From Gallionellaceae bacterium (GTDB lineage: Bacteria; Pseudomonadota; Gammaproteobacteria; Burkholderiales; Gallionellaceae): a DNA stretch of 64,000 bases. Each line of letters opens with the position of its first letter. The stretch's first letter is position 1. The notes beneath the pieces were generated by a model that saw only the letters and a list, made by a program, of their open reading frames with translations, did not search any database and was not told where the DNA came from. The stretch is from NCBI GenBank assembly GCA_019753125.1, contig JAIELH010000003.1, forward strand, positions 22,087-86,086. Direction: 5' to 3'. A program made the position numbers and the translations under genes. Shown in pieces: positions 24,440 through 32,645 of this stretch.

Positions 24440-25314
24440 TTGGCCCTTCGACTGTGCTTAATGCAGGCGAAACTCTTAATACCGTCAACCACGACCGCGA
24501 CAGCGCCGCGTTGCGCTACGTCTACCCGGTGGTGTCGCGCCGCGCCGGGGGCGTCTCGGTCGGTATCAACCTCAACACGAATAATGCCTGCAACTGGCGT
24601 TGCATCTACTGCCAGGTTCCCGAGCTGACGCGCGGTGCCGCGCCGCCGGTCGATCTGGCCGTTCTGGAAAATGAACTGCGTAGTTTTCTCGATGAATTGT
24701 TGCACGGCGACTTCATGCAAAGCCGCGTCCCGGAAGGCATGCGGCGCATCAACGATATTGCGCTATCCGGCAACGGCGAACCGGCCAGCGCCGCCGAATT
24801 TCCCCAGGTTATCGAGCTGATCGGGCGTGTGCGCCGCGAAACGGCGCTGCCGGAAGCGGTGAAAACCGTGCTGATTACCAACGGCAGTCTGTTGTACCGC
24901 AGCGAGGTGCAGCAAGGCCTGCAACGCATGGCGCAACTCAACGGCGAGGTGTGGTTCAAGCTGGATCGCGCCAGTGCAGCCGGGATGCGGTTGATCAACG
25001 ACACACATACCAGTATCGAGAAGGTGCGCGACAACCTGATCACCGCGATTGCGCTGTGCCCGACCTGGCTGCAAACCTGCTGGTTTGCGCTGGACGGTGA
25101 GCTGCCCGGCAAGCGGGACGAAGATGATTATCTGGAGTTCGTTTCGGGGCTACTGCGTGACGGTCATAAACCGCAAGGGATACTGCTCTATGGTTTGGCG
25201 CGCCCTTCGCGGCAGGTGGAAGCGCCGCGCCTGTCGGCATTGTCTGCGGGAAACCTGCAAGCCTTTGCTGAACGTATCGGGCAACTCGGCTTGCAGGTCA
25301 AAGTAAATCCATAA
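24436..25314 (+). CDS. Radical SAM protein
   Basis: The 292-aa product has the 4Fe-4S/SAM motif CNWRCIYC (about residue 54) and the GNGEPASAAEFP block typical of the radical SAM GGE loop. I do not recognise a specific subfamily; the short C-terminal part has no second cluster motif. The start is non-ATG: a TTG at 24436 overlaps the nlpD stop (TTGA), and a GTG at 24451 is the alternative. It occupies the place normally held by rpoS after nlpD. Confidence 0.8.
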   Translation: MIGPSTVLNAGETLNTVNHDRDSAALRYVYPVVSRRAGGVSVGINLNTNNACNWRCIYCQVPELTRGAAPPVDLAVLENELRSFLDELLHGDFMQSRVPEGMRRINDIALSGNGEPASAAEFPQVIELIGRVRRETALPEAVKTVLITNGSLLYRSEVQQGLQRMAQLNGEVWFKLDRASAAGMRLINDTHTSIEKVRDNLITAIALCPTWLQTCWFALDGELPGKRDEDDYLEFVSGLLRDGHKPQGILLYGLARPSRQVEAPRLSALSAGNLQAFAERIGQLGLQVKVNP

Positions 25315-25332
25315 GATGTTGAGAAAGCAATT

Positions 25333-25542
25333 TTAGCGTTGGCAGGTGTACATTTTGCGCAGAAACGCCTCAACATTAATTCCCCGCATCTCCGCTGGCA
25401 ATGCTGGCTTTTCATCGCAGCGCTGGTGGCAGGCCAAGTTCGGAACCCAGCCAGCATACAGGACTTCTTCGCTATAACCGGGCGCCATTGCTTCGCTGCG
25501 CTCGATCTCGTAGCTACTCATATCCATGACGAATGTTCCCAT
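25333..25542 (-). CDS. Small hypothetical protein, 69 aa
   Basis: Not recognised. A perfect AGGAGG lies 7 nt upstream of the ATG, which strongly supports translation. The product starts MGTFVMDMSSYEIERSEAM, has three Cys (two in ACHQRC, one in the C-terminal YTCQR) and no signal peptide or membrane helix. It is convergent with the radical SAM gene, whose stop is 19 bp from its own stop. Confidence 0.65.
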   Translation of the reverse strand: MGTFVMDMSSYEIERSEAMAPGYSEEVLYAGWVPNLACHQRCDEKPALPAEMRGINVEAFLRKMYTCQR

Positions 25543-25773
25543 GATAGACCTCCTGTTTTTGCGGGTTAGCACACAGTGCGCCGTCCTTGCTAACTATATC
25601 GGCATAGGCTGGAAAAAGATTAGCGTGAACTTCATCGCTCTAGTCATGATGACTTTGGTATCATGCACACCTTCCAAAAACACTCACGCATCCTTTATCC
25701 TAAAAACCGCAGTTGAATGCTTGTATTGCGGTGAAAGCCCACGTGTTGTCTGGTTCTTGCGCTTTCGCTACAA

Positions 25774-25797
25774 CTCACCTTTCGGGTGAGGTTTTTT
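25774..25797 (+). terminator. Rho-independent terminator
   Basis: CTCACC (25774-25779), 5-nt loop, GGTGAG (25785-25790), G, then six T residues. No convincing plus-strand gene lies just before it; it may end transcripts from a small degraded or unrecognised gene between 25.5 and 25.77 kb. Confidence 0.7.
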
Positions 25798-25861
25798 GTA
25801 GGAGCCCGATTCATCGGGCGATAGCAAACTGCCGAATCGCCCGATGAATCGGGCTCCTACA
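25797..25861 (+). repeat. REP/BIME-like palindromic repeat
   Basis: Two 26-bp perfect inverted arms (25797-25822 and 25836-25861), beginning TGTAGGAGCCCGATTCATCG, around a 13-bp spacer. The GTAGGAGC edge is typical of proteobacterial REP-type repeats. It lies 43 bp before the truncated rep fragment. Confidence 0.85.
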
Positions 25862-25904
25862 ACTGCGGTTTTTAGGTTTATTTCTGGATGTTGAGCACAA
25901 ATAA

Positions 25905-26066
25905 ATGTTGAACAAACTCAATGCGGTGCAGCGCGAAGCCGCGACTTACCTGGACGGCCCCTTGCTGGTGCTGGCCGGTGCGGGCAGCGGCAAGACACGC
26001 GTCATCACCCACAAGATCGCTTACCTGATCCAGCAGTGCGGTTATGAGGCGCGCAATATCGCGGCA
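25905..26066 (+). pseudogene. 5' fragment of rep helicase gene (first 54 codons)
   Basis: Codons 1-54 match the intact rep at 39801-39962 with nine nucleotide differences, eight of them synonymous (the exception is Asn/Ser at codon 3). Homology stops abruptly within the codon after NIA, and the frame then runs into unrelated sequence ahead of luxI. The Walker A motif GAGSGKT is present but everything downstream is missing. With the intact copy 13.9 kb away in direct orientation, it marks the left edge of the accessory island. Confidence 0.92.
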
Positions 26067-26132
26067 CGTCCAGTGGTGTGGGAGGGCGGCGGGGGCGCTC
26101 CGCTTCCTACCCGATTCTTCCTTTCCGTGCCG

Positions 26133-26723
26133 TTAAGCTGCCTCAAGCAGCTTGCCAAACAATGCCTCGTGCGTTTGCTCGCCGATATCGAAATTCAGAG
26201 CGACTGCAATTTCCACGCCGATGCGCATGGGCGATCCATAACGAGTAACGGCGAAGCCGGCGCGACGCATCATGCGTTCGATTGATGCCGTTGTTACCGT
26301 AACGTAGTGCTCAATTCCCATTGAATCCCCAAATTTGACGATTTCCCGCAAAGCGTCCAGCGATATTCCCGAGAAGCCGAATCCTTGCGGGCCATCGGCT
26401 TCGATGGCAAATCGGCTTAATTCCCATATTTTCGGATCTTCCGGTGCCAAGTGGCCATACAGCAATTCCGGGAATGTGTCTTTCAGCATGTAAGGTCCTT
26501 TCGTTGGCAATGCTCGCCAGCAACCACGCAGTCTTGTCGAAGAGTCACGAATCATCATGTAATAGGGGTCGAGAGCATCGTACCCGTCGATTTCCATGCC
26601 GCTCATGATGGGAACTTCCCAGCCCATTCGTTCCTTGAACACTTTGGCGCGCAGCCGGTGCATTTCCCACAATTCCCTGCTATCGAATTCTTTGCGCGAT
26701 GCGATTTTGATCAAATGTGGCAT
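26133..26723 (-). CDS. luxI: LuxI-family acyl-homoserine-lactone synthase
   Basis: Makes an N-acyl-homoserine lactone from SAM and an acyl-ACP or acyl-CoA. At 196 aa it is normal length. The invariant LuxI residues are all present: Arg25, Phe29, Trp35, Asp46 and Asp49 in the N-terminal half; Arg70 (GCWRALPT), Phe84, Glu101 and Arg104 (WELSRFA). GGAAGGA precedes the ATG. A 20-bp lux box is centred 85 bp upstream of the ATG. It lies downstream of luxR on the same strand but 413 bp away with its own promoter. Acyl-chain specificity cannot be judged. Confidence 0.96.
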   Translation of the reverse strand: MPHLIKIASRKEFDSRELWEMHRLRAKVFKERMGWEVPIMSGMEIDGYDALDPYYMMIRDSSTRLRGCWRALPTKGPYMLKDTFPELLYGHLAPEDPKIWELSRFAIEADGPQGFGFSGISLDALREIVKFGDSMGIEHYVTVTTASIERMMRRAGFAVTRYGSPMRIGVEIAVALNFDIGEQTHEALFGKLLEAA

Positions 26724-26773
26724 GTTTACATCCTTCCGTTCGTGTTGGCTGGATAACCCAGGACGGATAGGAA

Positions 26774-26818
26774 TTTATGCGTATTGCATAATTTTCATAG
26801 CTAGCTAATTTGATAGCT
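26774..26818 (-). promoter_or_regulatory. luxI promoter with lux box
   Basis: The lux box AGCTATCAAATTAGCTAGCT (minus strand, 26799-26818) has perfect 5-bp arms AGCTA/TAGCT. It matches the cassette boxes at 14 of 20 positions, with positions 2 and 19 changed together. CATAAA at 26774-26779 is a plausible -10, which puts the box centre about 43 bp before the predicted start of transcription, the classic LuxR class II position. It implies positive autoinduction of luxI. Confidence 0.75.
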
Positions 26819-27025
26819 GGAGAGGCTTAAACCTTTGCCGCAGAATTAAGGGCCAGAGTCGCGACTTGCGGGGAGATATACAGTGAATTCAATACGACAA
26901 TGTGATGCCAGGAACGAACTTCATCCGGAAGTCCTGCGTCAACATCGAAAAAATCGCCGGGAAAGCCAGTTTTGTTTCTGGACGCGCTTCGGGGTAACCC
27001 AGTCACGCGGAAGCCGCTTCGAAAT

Positions 27026-27046
27026 GGGGGCGGAAATTCCGCCCCC
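27026..27046 (-). terminator. Strong GC dyad behind luxR
   Basis: GGGGGCGGAA (27026-27035) and TTCCGCCCCC (27037-27046) form a 10-bp inverted repeat 90 bp after the luxR stop. There is no T-run, so it may be a barrier or mRNA-stabilising hairpin separating luxR from luxI instead of a classical terminator. Confidence 0.5.
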
Positions 27047-27136
27047 CGTAGCAATATTATTGAAGCTTTATTTGAGTGGTGTTATTACAGACAGTGACTT
27101 GTAGAGAATTGGGCAGTACGTCGCTGGCTCGGTGGA

Positions 27137-27868
27137 TTATTCAGGGCTGATAAATTCCAGCCGGATCGCCTTGACCACAGCCTGGCGTCGCGAGGATGTG
27201 CTGAACTTGCGACGTATATTCCCGAAATGGAAATTTACCGCAGCCTCGGAGCAGCCCAATATCTGCGAGATATCCCAGGAGCTCTTGCCGGTTGCACACC
27301 ATTTAAGGCATTCGATTTCCCGCCGGGTAAGCACGACGACTTTCTCTGTGGGGGCCGCGGATTTCATGAATTGAAGCGAGGTTTCGAAGATAAAATCCCG
27401 GAAGCATGATAGATCAGGAATGTTGCGGTTCGCTTCTTCATGAAATTGCTTGTTCGGGTTTGTGTCGGACACAAAACAAAGTACACCAAACTCCCTATTC
27501 GGGCCATGGATCGGCAATGTGACGCCGGAGCGAATGCCGTACCCGCAGGCCTCCTCGTACATTTCATTTTGCCTGCGCCCGGCAAACAGGTTTGGCGACC
27601 AGATCAACGGGGTGGTTTTGGTGAAGCAATGTGTGACGGTCGGGTCGACGTGCCCCAGCTTTTCGTCATCGTACTTGCTGCGCCATTTCGGGGAATAGTT
27701 GCTGTGCAGGAAAGCAAACTCGGCTTCGACGGGGGCGTTGCGATCCGGAAAAATCGCAAGTAGCGTACGTTCGTAGCCTAGCTCGTTGCCTAGTTTGAAG
27801 ACGTGATCGCGCCAACTTTCTATCGTGGTATGAAGGGTAAGTTCTGCAAACTGTTCAATAGACTTCAC
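27137..27868 (-). CDS. luxR: LuxR-family acyl-homoserine-lactone-responsive regulator
   Basis: The 243-aa quorum-sensing regulator has an N-terminal autoinducer-binding domain with the conserved pocket residues Trp62, Tyr66, Asp75, Pro76 and the later Trp in PLIW, then SGVTLPIHG, and a C-terminal GerE/LuxR helix-turn-helix (LTRREIECLKWCATGKSSWD). I chose the GTG at 27868, with GGGAG 9 nt upstream, because it gives the usual length. An ATG at 28027 would add 53 residues with no counterpart in the family. It is divergent from cassette 1 and is the likely ligand-bound activator at the five lux boxes in this island. Confidence 0.95.
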   Translation of the reverse strand: MKSIEQFAELTLHTTIESWRDHVFKLGNELGYERTLLAIFPDRNAPVEAEFAFLHSNYSPKWRSKYDDEKLGHVDPTVTHCFTKTTPLIWSPNLFAGRRQNEMYEEACGYGIRSGVTLPIHGPNREFGVLCFVSDTNPNKQFHEEANRNIPDLSCFRDFIFETSLQFMKSAAPTEKVVVLTRREIECLKWCATGKSSWDISQILGCSEAAVNFHFGNIRRKFSTSSRRQAVVKAIRLEFISPE

Positions 27869-28056
27869 TCGAGTTATCTCCCTGATGCTCGTTGTGATCG
27901 GAATTTCAGGCTTTAGCCATCTTGTTTCCTTCGTCCTCTGTCCAAACTGCGCCTTCTGTTTAATCCAAGGGCGCTTATATTTTTCGCATGATAGTCCAAA
28001 TGACACAGACTTTAAAGCGTGCATCATCCTACATGCTTATTTATCCGTGCTTGCCA

Positions 28057-28076
28057 ACCTATCTGAGTTGCTAGGT
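28057..28076 (+). promoter_or_regulatory. lux box, cassette 1
   Basis: ACCTATCTGAGTTGCTAGGT: 5-bp perfect arms ACCTA/TAGGT with the 20-bp spacing of LuxR-type operators. TAGATT at 28098-28103 is a possible -10, which places the box centre about 43 bp before a predicted start near 28110. Confidence 0.8.
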
Positions 28077-28109
28077 CACGCCGTATAGGAAAAACGATAG
28101 ATTCGCCCT

Positions 28110-28247
28110 CGACGCCAGTCTTCTCTCCGAATTTGCCCGGCACGGCGAGCAGGTTTGCAAACCGCCATGCGGCGAGCGAACGGGGGCTGAGTTGTTCGGC
28201 GGTGTCGAATTTGTCCGGGTAAAAATCGAGTACATCAGGAGAGATAT
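28110..28247 (+). ncRNA. Structured 5' leader RNA, copy 1
   Basis: The 5' UTR of cassette 1, almost identical to copies 2 and 3 and alignable to copy 4. The closing stem pairs CCCGG 28136-28140 with CCGGG 28215-28219. Inside are GGTTTGCAAACC, a CCGC-CAT-GCGG hairpin, and GCTGA-GTTGT-TCGGC (28186-28200). The motif ends CCGGGTAAA 25 nt before the start codon. It has no recognisable riboswitch class signature. One extra G before GCTGA distinguishes this copy. Confidence 0.75.
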
Positions 28248-28724
28248 ATGAAATTATTGGAATTGAAAAAACTGGCTATTTTGGGGATTTTCGGTGCGGC
28301 TTCGTTTCTTGCCGCCACACCTGGTTATGCCGTGAATGGTTCATTTAGCAAGACGAAGAACCCCGGTTATATCGTGGTGGCAGGCCTGCCCGGTACGGCA
28401 AGGTTCGGTACGTTAAGCAGTGACTTTCCCGCAGGAACTCTGAACATGACCAAGACAATCACATCGGTATCGTACGCAGCTACCACTTACACAAACGGTG
28501 CAATTAACCAGCAAGTCATCATATGCATGACCCGTCAATATTCGACCGTAAATGATGTTTGCTTGGATATATCAAATGCTCGCTCCGGTACGCTGTCAGT
28601 CTTTAATGGCAAAACAATAGCGGCTGGAGTCGATTTCTCTATCCAACATAGATTAACCGGCGGCACTTACCCGACTGCGACCCCCGCTACTCCAGACCAG
28701 ATAACGGTTAACTATAGCTATTAA
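28248..28724 (+). CDS. Small Sec-secreted protein, family A (cassette 1)
   Basis: Not recognised. The 158-aa product has a clear signal peptide (cleavage after PGYA, about residue 28). The mature part is rich in Thr, Ser, Gly and Asn, contains two Cys (IICMTRQ, DVCLDIS) and ends in ITVNYSY. The C-terminal half matches the product at 32092: a Cys pair, SGTLSVF/SGSVDF, a pattern of alternating small residues and the TVNY(S/N)Y end. It looks like a small beta-rich extracellular protein. AGGAG precedes the ATG. It lies directly behind lux box and leader 1, and the nearby MacA-MacB-TolC exporter is a plausible exit route from the periplasm. Confidence 0.85.
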   Translation: MKLLELKKLAILGIFGAASFLAATPGYAVNGSFSKTKNPGYIVVAGLPGTARFGTLSSDFPAGTLNMTKTITSVSYAATTYTNGAINQQVIICMTRQYSTVNDVCLDISNARSGTLSVFNGKTIAAGVDFSIQHRLTGGTYPTATPATPDQITVNYSY

Positions 28725-28738
28725 TAAGCATCGGGACA

Positions 28739-28770
28739 GCTTGAACGATACGCGCCAACATCGTTCAAGC
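28739..28770 (+). other. Intercistronic hairpin in cassette 1
   Basis: GCTTGAACGAT (28739-28749) and ATCGTTCAAGC (28760-28770) are perfect 11-bp arms with a 10-nt loop and no T-run. It sits between the secreted-protein stop and its partner gene and may stabilise the upstream message or attenuate the downstream one. Confidence 0.6.
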
Positions 28771-28827
28771 GATCACAAAACTGCCGATAATCAAAAAACA
28801 ATAGCCTGAATCGCTTGGGAGCAAACC

Positions 28828-29937
28828 ATGACCGTCATTAACCCCCAGCTTCAATCTGCGGCAGCATCGTCTAATCCCACACTCAATTCAACGGGTGTAG
28901 CCAAAGCTTCTCCACAGTCGGTGTTGACAGACTCTAATAACAGAGGACAAGACACTACCGTTAAAATCAGCGGACATGCGATGCTGTTATCGAGAGTGTT
29001 CAACACTAACGACATGAATGCGGACATTCCTGTCGAACAAATAAGCCGGATCGGCGCGCCGATTTATGGATTCCTGACCACCGACGACAGGAAGATGCTG
29101 GAGACGGCGTATCAATACACCGCTGACCATGGTATGGATCCGCAGTATGTGGACGGTTTAGCCTTCGATCTTGCGAATTACCGACAATTTCCCAATAGCA
29201 AAGGGGCGATCTATGACATGGAAGGGCATAGGCTCACATTCGAATTCGGTCCAAGCGAAGCTAACGCGGTCGAACGAATACGATCCGGCAATGCAATTAA
29301 TCATAGCCCCATTGATCGCGGGTTTATCGATTACGTCATTGATACGACGATGCCCAATCATGCCGTGAACTTCGACTTTCTGGAGAGAATGATGTCCGTT
29401 TTCTCCCCCGCGAAGGGAGAGTTACCTGACGACTCCGGCGTCGCAAGCACCGAATCGTTTAAAAACTTCGTGCCTCCGAAACATGATTACATCACTCATG
29501 TGTCGGCGCAGCCCGAAATTGTGGTGCAAAAGGCAGAGGATGCGGATTACATATCTATCAATGGCGTCGGTCATTGGCGCACGCCGGAGCTGGCTGCCGC
29601 CGCAGCAAGAGGGAATGCAGGGAAAGGCGGATCGGGCATTGACTTCACGCAATACCTGACGCCGCCAAACAAACAGACGTTGACAGAGGCATTGCTGTCT
29701 CTTCTGGATCAACGCCCCGGTGAAACTACCGCACGCCTGAGAAATATCGCATCGGCGCTAGACCTGAATTTAAATGCTCAAGCCAAAGAAAAAACTTCGC
29801 TCAATTCGAGTTGGTGCGACACGATGGGTGTTACCGACAAGCTGAGTCGTTACCTTGATAACAACAATCAGGCATCGTTCGATGCAGCCAGTTTTCTGGA
29901 GTACATGTTCAGTCAGAAGATAGATACATCGGCTTGA
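28828..29937 (+). CDS. Cassette 1 partner protein, 369 aa, unknown
   Basis: Not recognised. It has no signal peptide or membrane helix, so is cytosolic or exported by a non-Sec route. GGGAG precedes the ATG. The N-terminal 60 residues are Ser/Thr/Asn-rich and look disordered, with the motif VKISGHAMLLS (about 46-56) that resembles VSLSSAGIALA and VTLSAEALKLS in the partners of cassettes 3 and 4. The rest is globular. The fixed position behind a secreted protein suggests a chaperone, immunity or regulatory role; nothing in the sequence decides between these. Confidence 0.75.
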   Translation: MTVINPQLQSAAASSNPTLNSTGVAKASPQSVLTDSNNRGQDTTVKISGHAMLLSRVFNTNDMNADIPVEQISRIGAPIYGFLTTDDRKMLETAYQYTADHGMDPQYVDGLAFDLANYRQFPNSKGAIYDMEGHRLTFEFGPSEANAVERIRSGNAINHSPIDRGFIDYVIDTTMPNHAVNFDFLERMMSVFSPAKGELPDDSGVASTESFKNFVPPKHDYITHVSAQPEIVVQKAEDADYISINGVGHWRTPELAAAAARGNAGKGGSGIDFTQYLTPPNKQTLTEALLSLLDQRPGETTARLRNIASALDLNLNAQAKEKTSLNSSWCDTMGVTDKLSRYLDNNNQASFDAASFLEYMFSQKIDTSA

Positions 29938-30106
29938 TAGCGACAAGCGGTGAATACTGCTGCGCAGCCATCAGGTCTTGGCGCGCACCGAAAATCCAGT
30001 GCTTCACAAGCTTCTCTCAATTGCGCAGCTTTATGTGGAAGCGGTTTTAGCCACGATTGCCCGAAGCGGATCGCCGTTACCCAAACTCACATTCTTGAGC
30101 TTGTAA

Positions 30107-30126
30107 ACCTATCTGAGTTGCTAGGT
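30107..30126 (+). promoter_or_regulatory. lux box, cassette 2
   Basis: Identical 20-mer to cassette 1 (ACCTATCTGAGTTGCTAGGT). The following promoter region (CACGCCGTATAGGAAAAACG) is also identical to cassette 1. Confidence 0.8.
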
Positions 30127-30159
30127 CACGCCGTATAGGAAAAACGATAGATTTGCCCT

Positions 30160-30300
30160 CGACGCCAACCTTCTCTCCGAATTTGCCCGACACGGTGAGG
30201 AGGTTTGCAAACCGCCATGCGGCGAGCAAACGGGGCTGAGTTGTTCAGCGGCGTTGAGTCTGTACGGGTAAAACCACATCTAAATAAAAGGAGAAATACC
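30160..30300 (+). ncRNA. Structured 5' leader RNA, copy 2
   Basis: Closing stem CCCG 30186-30189 with CGGG 30265-30268. Third hairpin GCTGA-GTTGT-TCAGC (30235-30249), where the T-G pair of copies 1 and 3 is a T-A pair, a compensating change that supports the stem. Followed by AGGAG and a TTG start. Confidence 0.75.
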
Positions 30301-30753
30301 TTGAATCGCTCAAAGAAATTGCTCACCGCCAGCCTCGCTTTTGTCGGATTAACTGCCGCTGCAGCCGCTCATGCGGGGCCTCCCGTGACTGTCACTTTTA
30401 AGAATCAAGCTACTGCAACTGCGACATATACCATCATTACTACCAATGAAAACGCCACATACGCCAATGCTTCGCCGAAACCAGCTCCAACTGTGTTACC
30501 AAGCGGGACTAATATTTACACCGTTACTAGCTTGATCAGCCCGAATGTAAATTATGCAAATGTCCGGTACAAGATTGGAGCTAAGGAATGTGTATTCGGT
30601 ACAACTTTTGTCAATGCGTTGCAGCCGGGCGGTTACTACATTCCGCAATGGACCAAGAGCGCCACAGGGAGTGGCGGCGCAATTTGCACTGCCACGATTA
30701 CGTCCTACAATCTGTCCACCTACGCATGGACGGTCGATTTCGTCATGAAATAA
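30301..30753 (+). CDS. Small Sec-secreted protein, family B (cassette 2)
   Basis: Not recognised. The 150-aa product uses a TTG start with AGGAG 7 nt upstream. The signal peptide ends at AHA (about residue 22). The mature chain is Thr/Ala/Tyr-rich with Cys in KECVFG and AICTATITS, and ends VDFVMK. It is homologous to the product at 38984: both have a K(E/K)C(V/H)F block, GG-spaced CTATITS, and a final V-F-K strand. Family A (28248, 32092) shares architecture but not obvious sequence. A strong terminator follows, so the partner gene depends on read-through or its own promoter. Confidence 0.85.
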   Translation: MNRSKKLLTASLAFVGLTAAAAAHAGPPVTVTFKNQATATATYTIITTNENATYANASPKPAPTVLPSGTNIYTVTSLISPNVNYANVRYKIGAKECVFGTTFVNALQPGGYYIPQWTKSATGSGGAICTATITSYNLSTYAWTVDFVMK

Positions 30754-30806
30754 AAACGATCTGTATTTCCAGCATGTCGTAAAAGTTGCAGTACTGGCTC
30801 AAAAAA

Positions 30807-30838
30807 CATCACGCGGCTTGCTGCGTGATGGCTTTTTT
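30807..30838 (+). terminator. Rho-independent terminator inside cassette 2
   Basis: CATCACGC (30807-30814), 8-nt loop, GCGTGATG (30823-30830), GC, six T residues. It separates the secreted protein from its partner. Confidence 0.9.
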
Positions 30839-30964
30839 GCCACTTGCTCGCTTTGAGTCGAGTCAATGGCAGGTTAAGTTTGCTCGAACTTTGCCGCTAA
30901 TCATAACAACGCGCCAAAGCAAGAAGCGCTACAGCGACTGCCAATTCCACAAAAAGGAGTAATC

Positions 30965-31783
30965 ATGATCGGCTCTATCAATACATATTCTTTCGCTCAA
31001 ACAGGCGGCAGTGCAGCGGCCAAGCAGGTGGACTCGGCAGGGGGCGCGACTGAAACCCCAAGAATCCAAAGCGATGCAGACGCTCGGCCTGTGAACACCC
31101 AGACGATTTCCACTCTGGCCAAACAACTGGCTGATAGTGCGGCCAGAGCCGAAAAACGGGACAGCACACTTAGCCGGTCGGAATTGGCAGATAAGGCCAA
31201 AATTTTCCACAATGAATGTTCGGCTGAGGCCGATCCGGCTATTCAAGCAAAGCACGATAGTGAAGTTCCCCAAAGCAAGGATCCAGAGTTGTTGGCAAGA
31301 GCCAAGCAAGCAACGGCATTCCTGATTGCCAACAGACACGGAGGAGGCGAAGCAAATCCTTTTGCTGGTCTATCAAGGGAGCAGTTAGCTAATATCACGT
31401 ACGATGACAGTGGCACCTATACTTTTAACGAACGAATGGCTGCCTATTCCGAAGCCATGCGACAAGAATATGAGTGGGGAGTTAAAGTTGCGGCAAAAGC
31501 CATGGATGAATACAACAGCACCGGGAAGTTGACCAACTTTTTCACATCCATTCTGGAGCATTACAAGGGCTTGCCTGCCATCGAGCAGGCGCAGTATCCG
31601 AAGGGTTATGCCAGTGATCTGGAGTCGAAAATCAAGCTGGATTTTAACTACCGCACGCATCAGGCCGAGGGGAAAGGAGAAAATCCGACCAGCTTGATCG
31701 AAACGCTGCTTGCCCTGCCGGAAGATAAAACAGTTAACCCAAAGCACATTCCAGTTGCGTCGGCATTGAAGCTGGATAGTTGA
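30965..31783 (+). CDS. Cassette 2 partner protein, 272 aa, unknown
   Basis: Not recognised. It has no signal peptide; AAAAGGAG lies upstream of the ATG. It starts MIGSINTYSF, resembling MVNGINTAQL of the cassette 4 partner. Residues 1-90 are Ala/Ser/Asp-rich and low complexity; 100-260 look helical and globular (ERMAAYSEAMRQEYEWGVKV). Expression probably relies on read-through of the terminator at 30807 or on an unseen promoter in the 210-bp gap. Confidence 0.75.
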   Translation: MIGSINTYSFAQTGGSAAAKQVDSAGGATETPRIQSDADARPVNTQTISTLAKQLADSAARAEKRDSTLSRSELADKAKIFHNECSAEADPAIQAKHDSEVPQSKDPELLARAKQATAFLIANRHGGGEANPFAGLSREQLANITYDDSGTYTFNERMAAYSEAMRQEYEWGVKVAAKAMDEYNSTGKLTNFFTSILEHYKGLPAIEQAQYPKGYASDLESKIKLDFNYRTHQAEGKGENPTSLIETLLALPEDKTVNPKHIPVASALKLDS

Positions 31784-31897
31784 ATGCCCTCCGCGATTCA
31801 TTCAGCGCCAGGTAGATTTAGCCAAGATTGTTTTCGATGCTTATCCGATCATCCATTGATGCGGCGATTGCCGTGACTCATTTAACCGGACTTGCCA

Positions 31898-31917
31898 ACC
31901 TATCTGAGTTGCTAGGT
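31898..31917 (+). promoter_or_regulatory. lux box, cassette 3
   Basis: Same 20-mer as cassettes 1 and 2. The 12 bp after it differ (CACCCCACATGG), then AAAAAACGATAGATTCG realigns, so box and -10 are conserved while the spacer drifts. Confidence 0.8.
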
Positions 31918-31950
31918 CACCCCACATGGAAAAAACGATAGATTCGCCCT

Positions 31951-32091
31951 CGACGCCAGTCTTCTCTCCGAATTTGCCCGGCACGGTGAGCAGGTTTGCA
32001 AACCGCCATGCAGTTGCGGCGAGCGAACGGGGCTGAGTTGTTCGGCGGTGTTGGGTCTGTCCGGGTAAACTACGTTAAATGGGAGTAAAAA
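31951..32091 (+). ncRNA. Structured 5' leader RNA, copy 3
   Basis: Closing stem CCCGG 31977-31981 with CCGGG 32061-32065. The second hairpin is CCGC-CATGCAGTT-GCGG, a 6-nt insertion confined to the loop relative to copies 1 and 2, leaving the stem intact. Third hairpin 32032-32046. Confidence 0.75.
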
Positions 32092-32571
32092 ATGAAAGCG
32101 TTAATGAAGAGTGTGCATCTTCCACAACTAATGAAACTTAAGAATCGGCTATATTCAGCTTTGTTGGCAATTTCCACGGTAGCAGCAATGATGTTTGCGC
32201 AAAATGTCAGTGCCGCAACAGGTGCGTATGGATCATCGGCTGTTGCGCCTACCATTTATACAAAGAATTATTGGTATAACGTCGCATATCCAGTTGTGGG
32301 GAATCCGCCGAGCAACGCTACCGTAACTGTCGTGTACTACACCTGGAGCTACAGCTACCCACTGCCAGCAGGGCTTCTAGTCTATCTGTGCAATAACGGC
32401 GGCACTGTTTGCGGGAACGTCACAAGTTACGGGTCTGGATCCGTTGATTTTTCCGGCTATGGCGTTCCGGCCAACCAAACGCTGAGGCTGTATTCTCAGG
32501 TTGCCGGTAGCGGAACAATGTCTCCGTTGTATGGCGGGACTACTACCGTAACGGTCAATTACAATTATTGA
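32092..32571 (+). CDS. Small Sec-secreted protein, family A (cassette 3)
   Basis: Not recognised. The 159-aa product has a long N-region before the signal core (SALLAISTVAAMMFAQNVSA, cleavage near residue 41). GGGAG precedes the first ATG; an internal ATG at 32131 would shorten the N-region. The mature protein is Tyr/Ser/Gly/Val-rich, has two Cys (YLCNNGG, VCGNVTS) and ends TVNYNY like the cassette 1 protein. It looks beta-rich and extracellular. Confidence 0.85.
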   Translation: MKALMKSVHLPQLMKLKNRLYSALLAISTVAAMMFAQNVSAATGAYGSSAVAPTIYTKNYWYNVAYPVVGNPPSNATVTVVYYTWSYSYPLPAGLLVYLCNNGGTVCGNVTSYGSGSVDFSGYGVPANQTLRLYSQVAGSGTMSPLYGGTTTVTVNYNY

Positions 32572-32645
32572 TCAAGTTGAGTAATGTCCCCTGGCTATGC
32601 CGGGGGGCTCTTGAAGTTTGGCATTCACACTTTAAGGAGAGTCAC

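Noticed and set aside
25526-25789. 87-codon plus-strand frame with a lipobox-like LVSC
   Set aside because: The frame overlaps the 69-aa gene's start region and runs into the terminator at 25774. No good ribosome-binding site supports the internal GTG.
28051-28222. Repeated leaders as attC sites or CRISPR repeats
   Set aside because: They lie at fixed positions before signal-peptide genes, with promoter elements upstream and a ribosome-binding site downstream. There is no integrase and no regular short spacer array.
30160-30300. Leader as a known TPP, cobalamin, Moco or c-di-GMP-I riboswitch
   Set aside because: Some short strings look similar (for example GGGGCTGAG as in TPP), but the second conserved half of each of those classes is absent. 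I could not align the whole motif to any of them.
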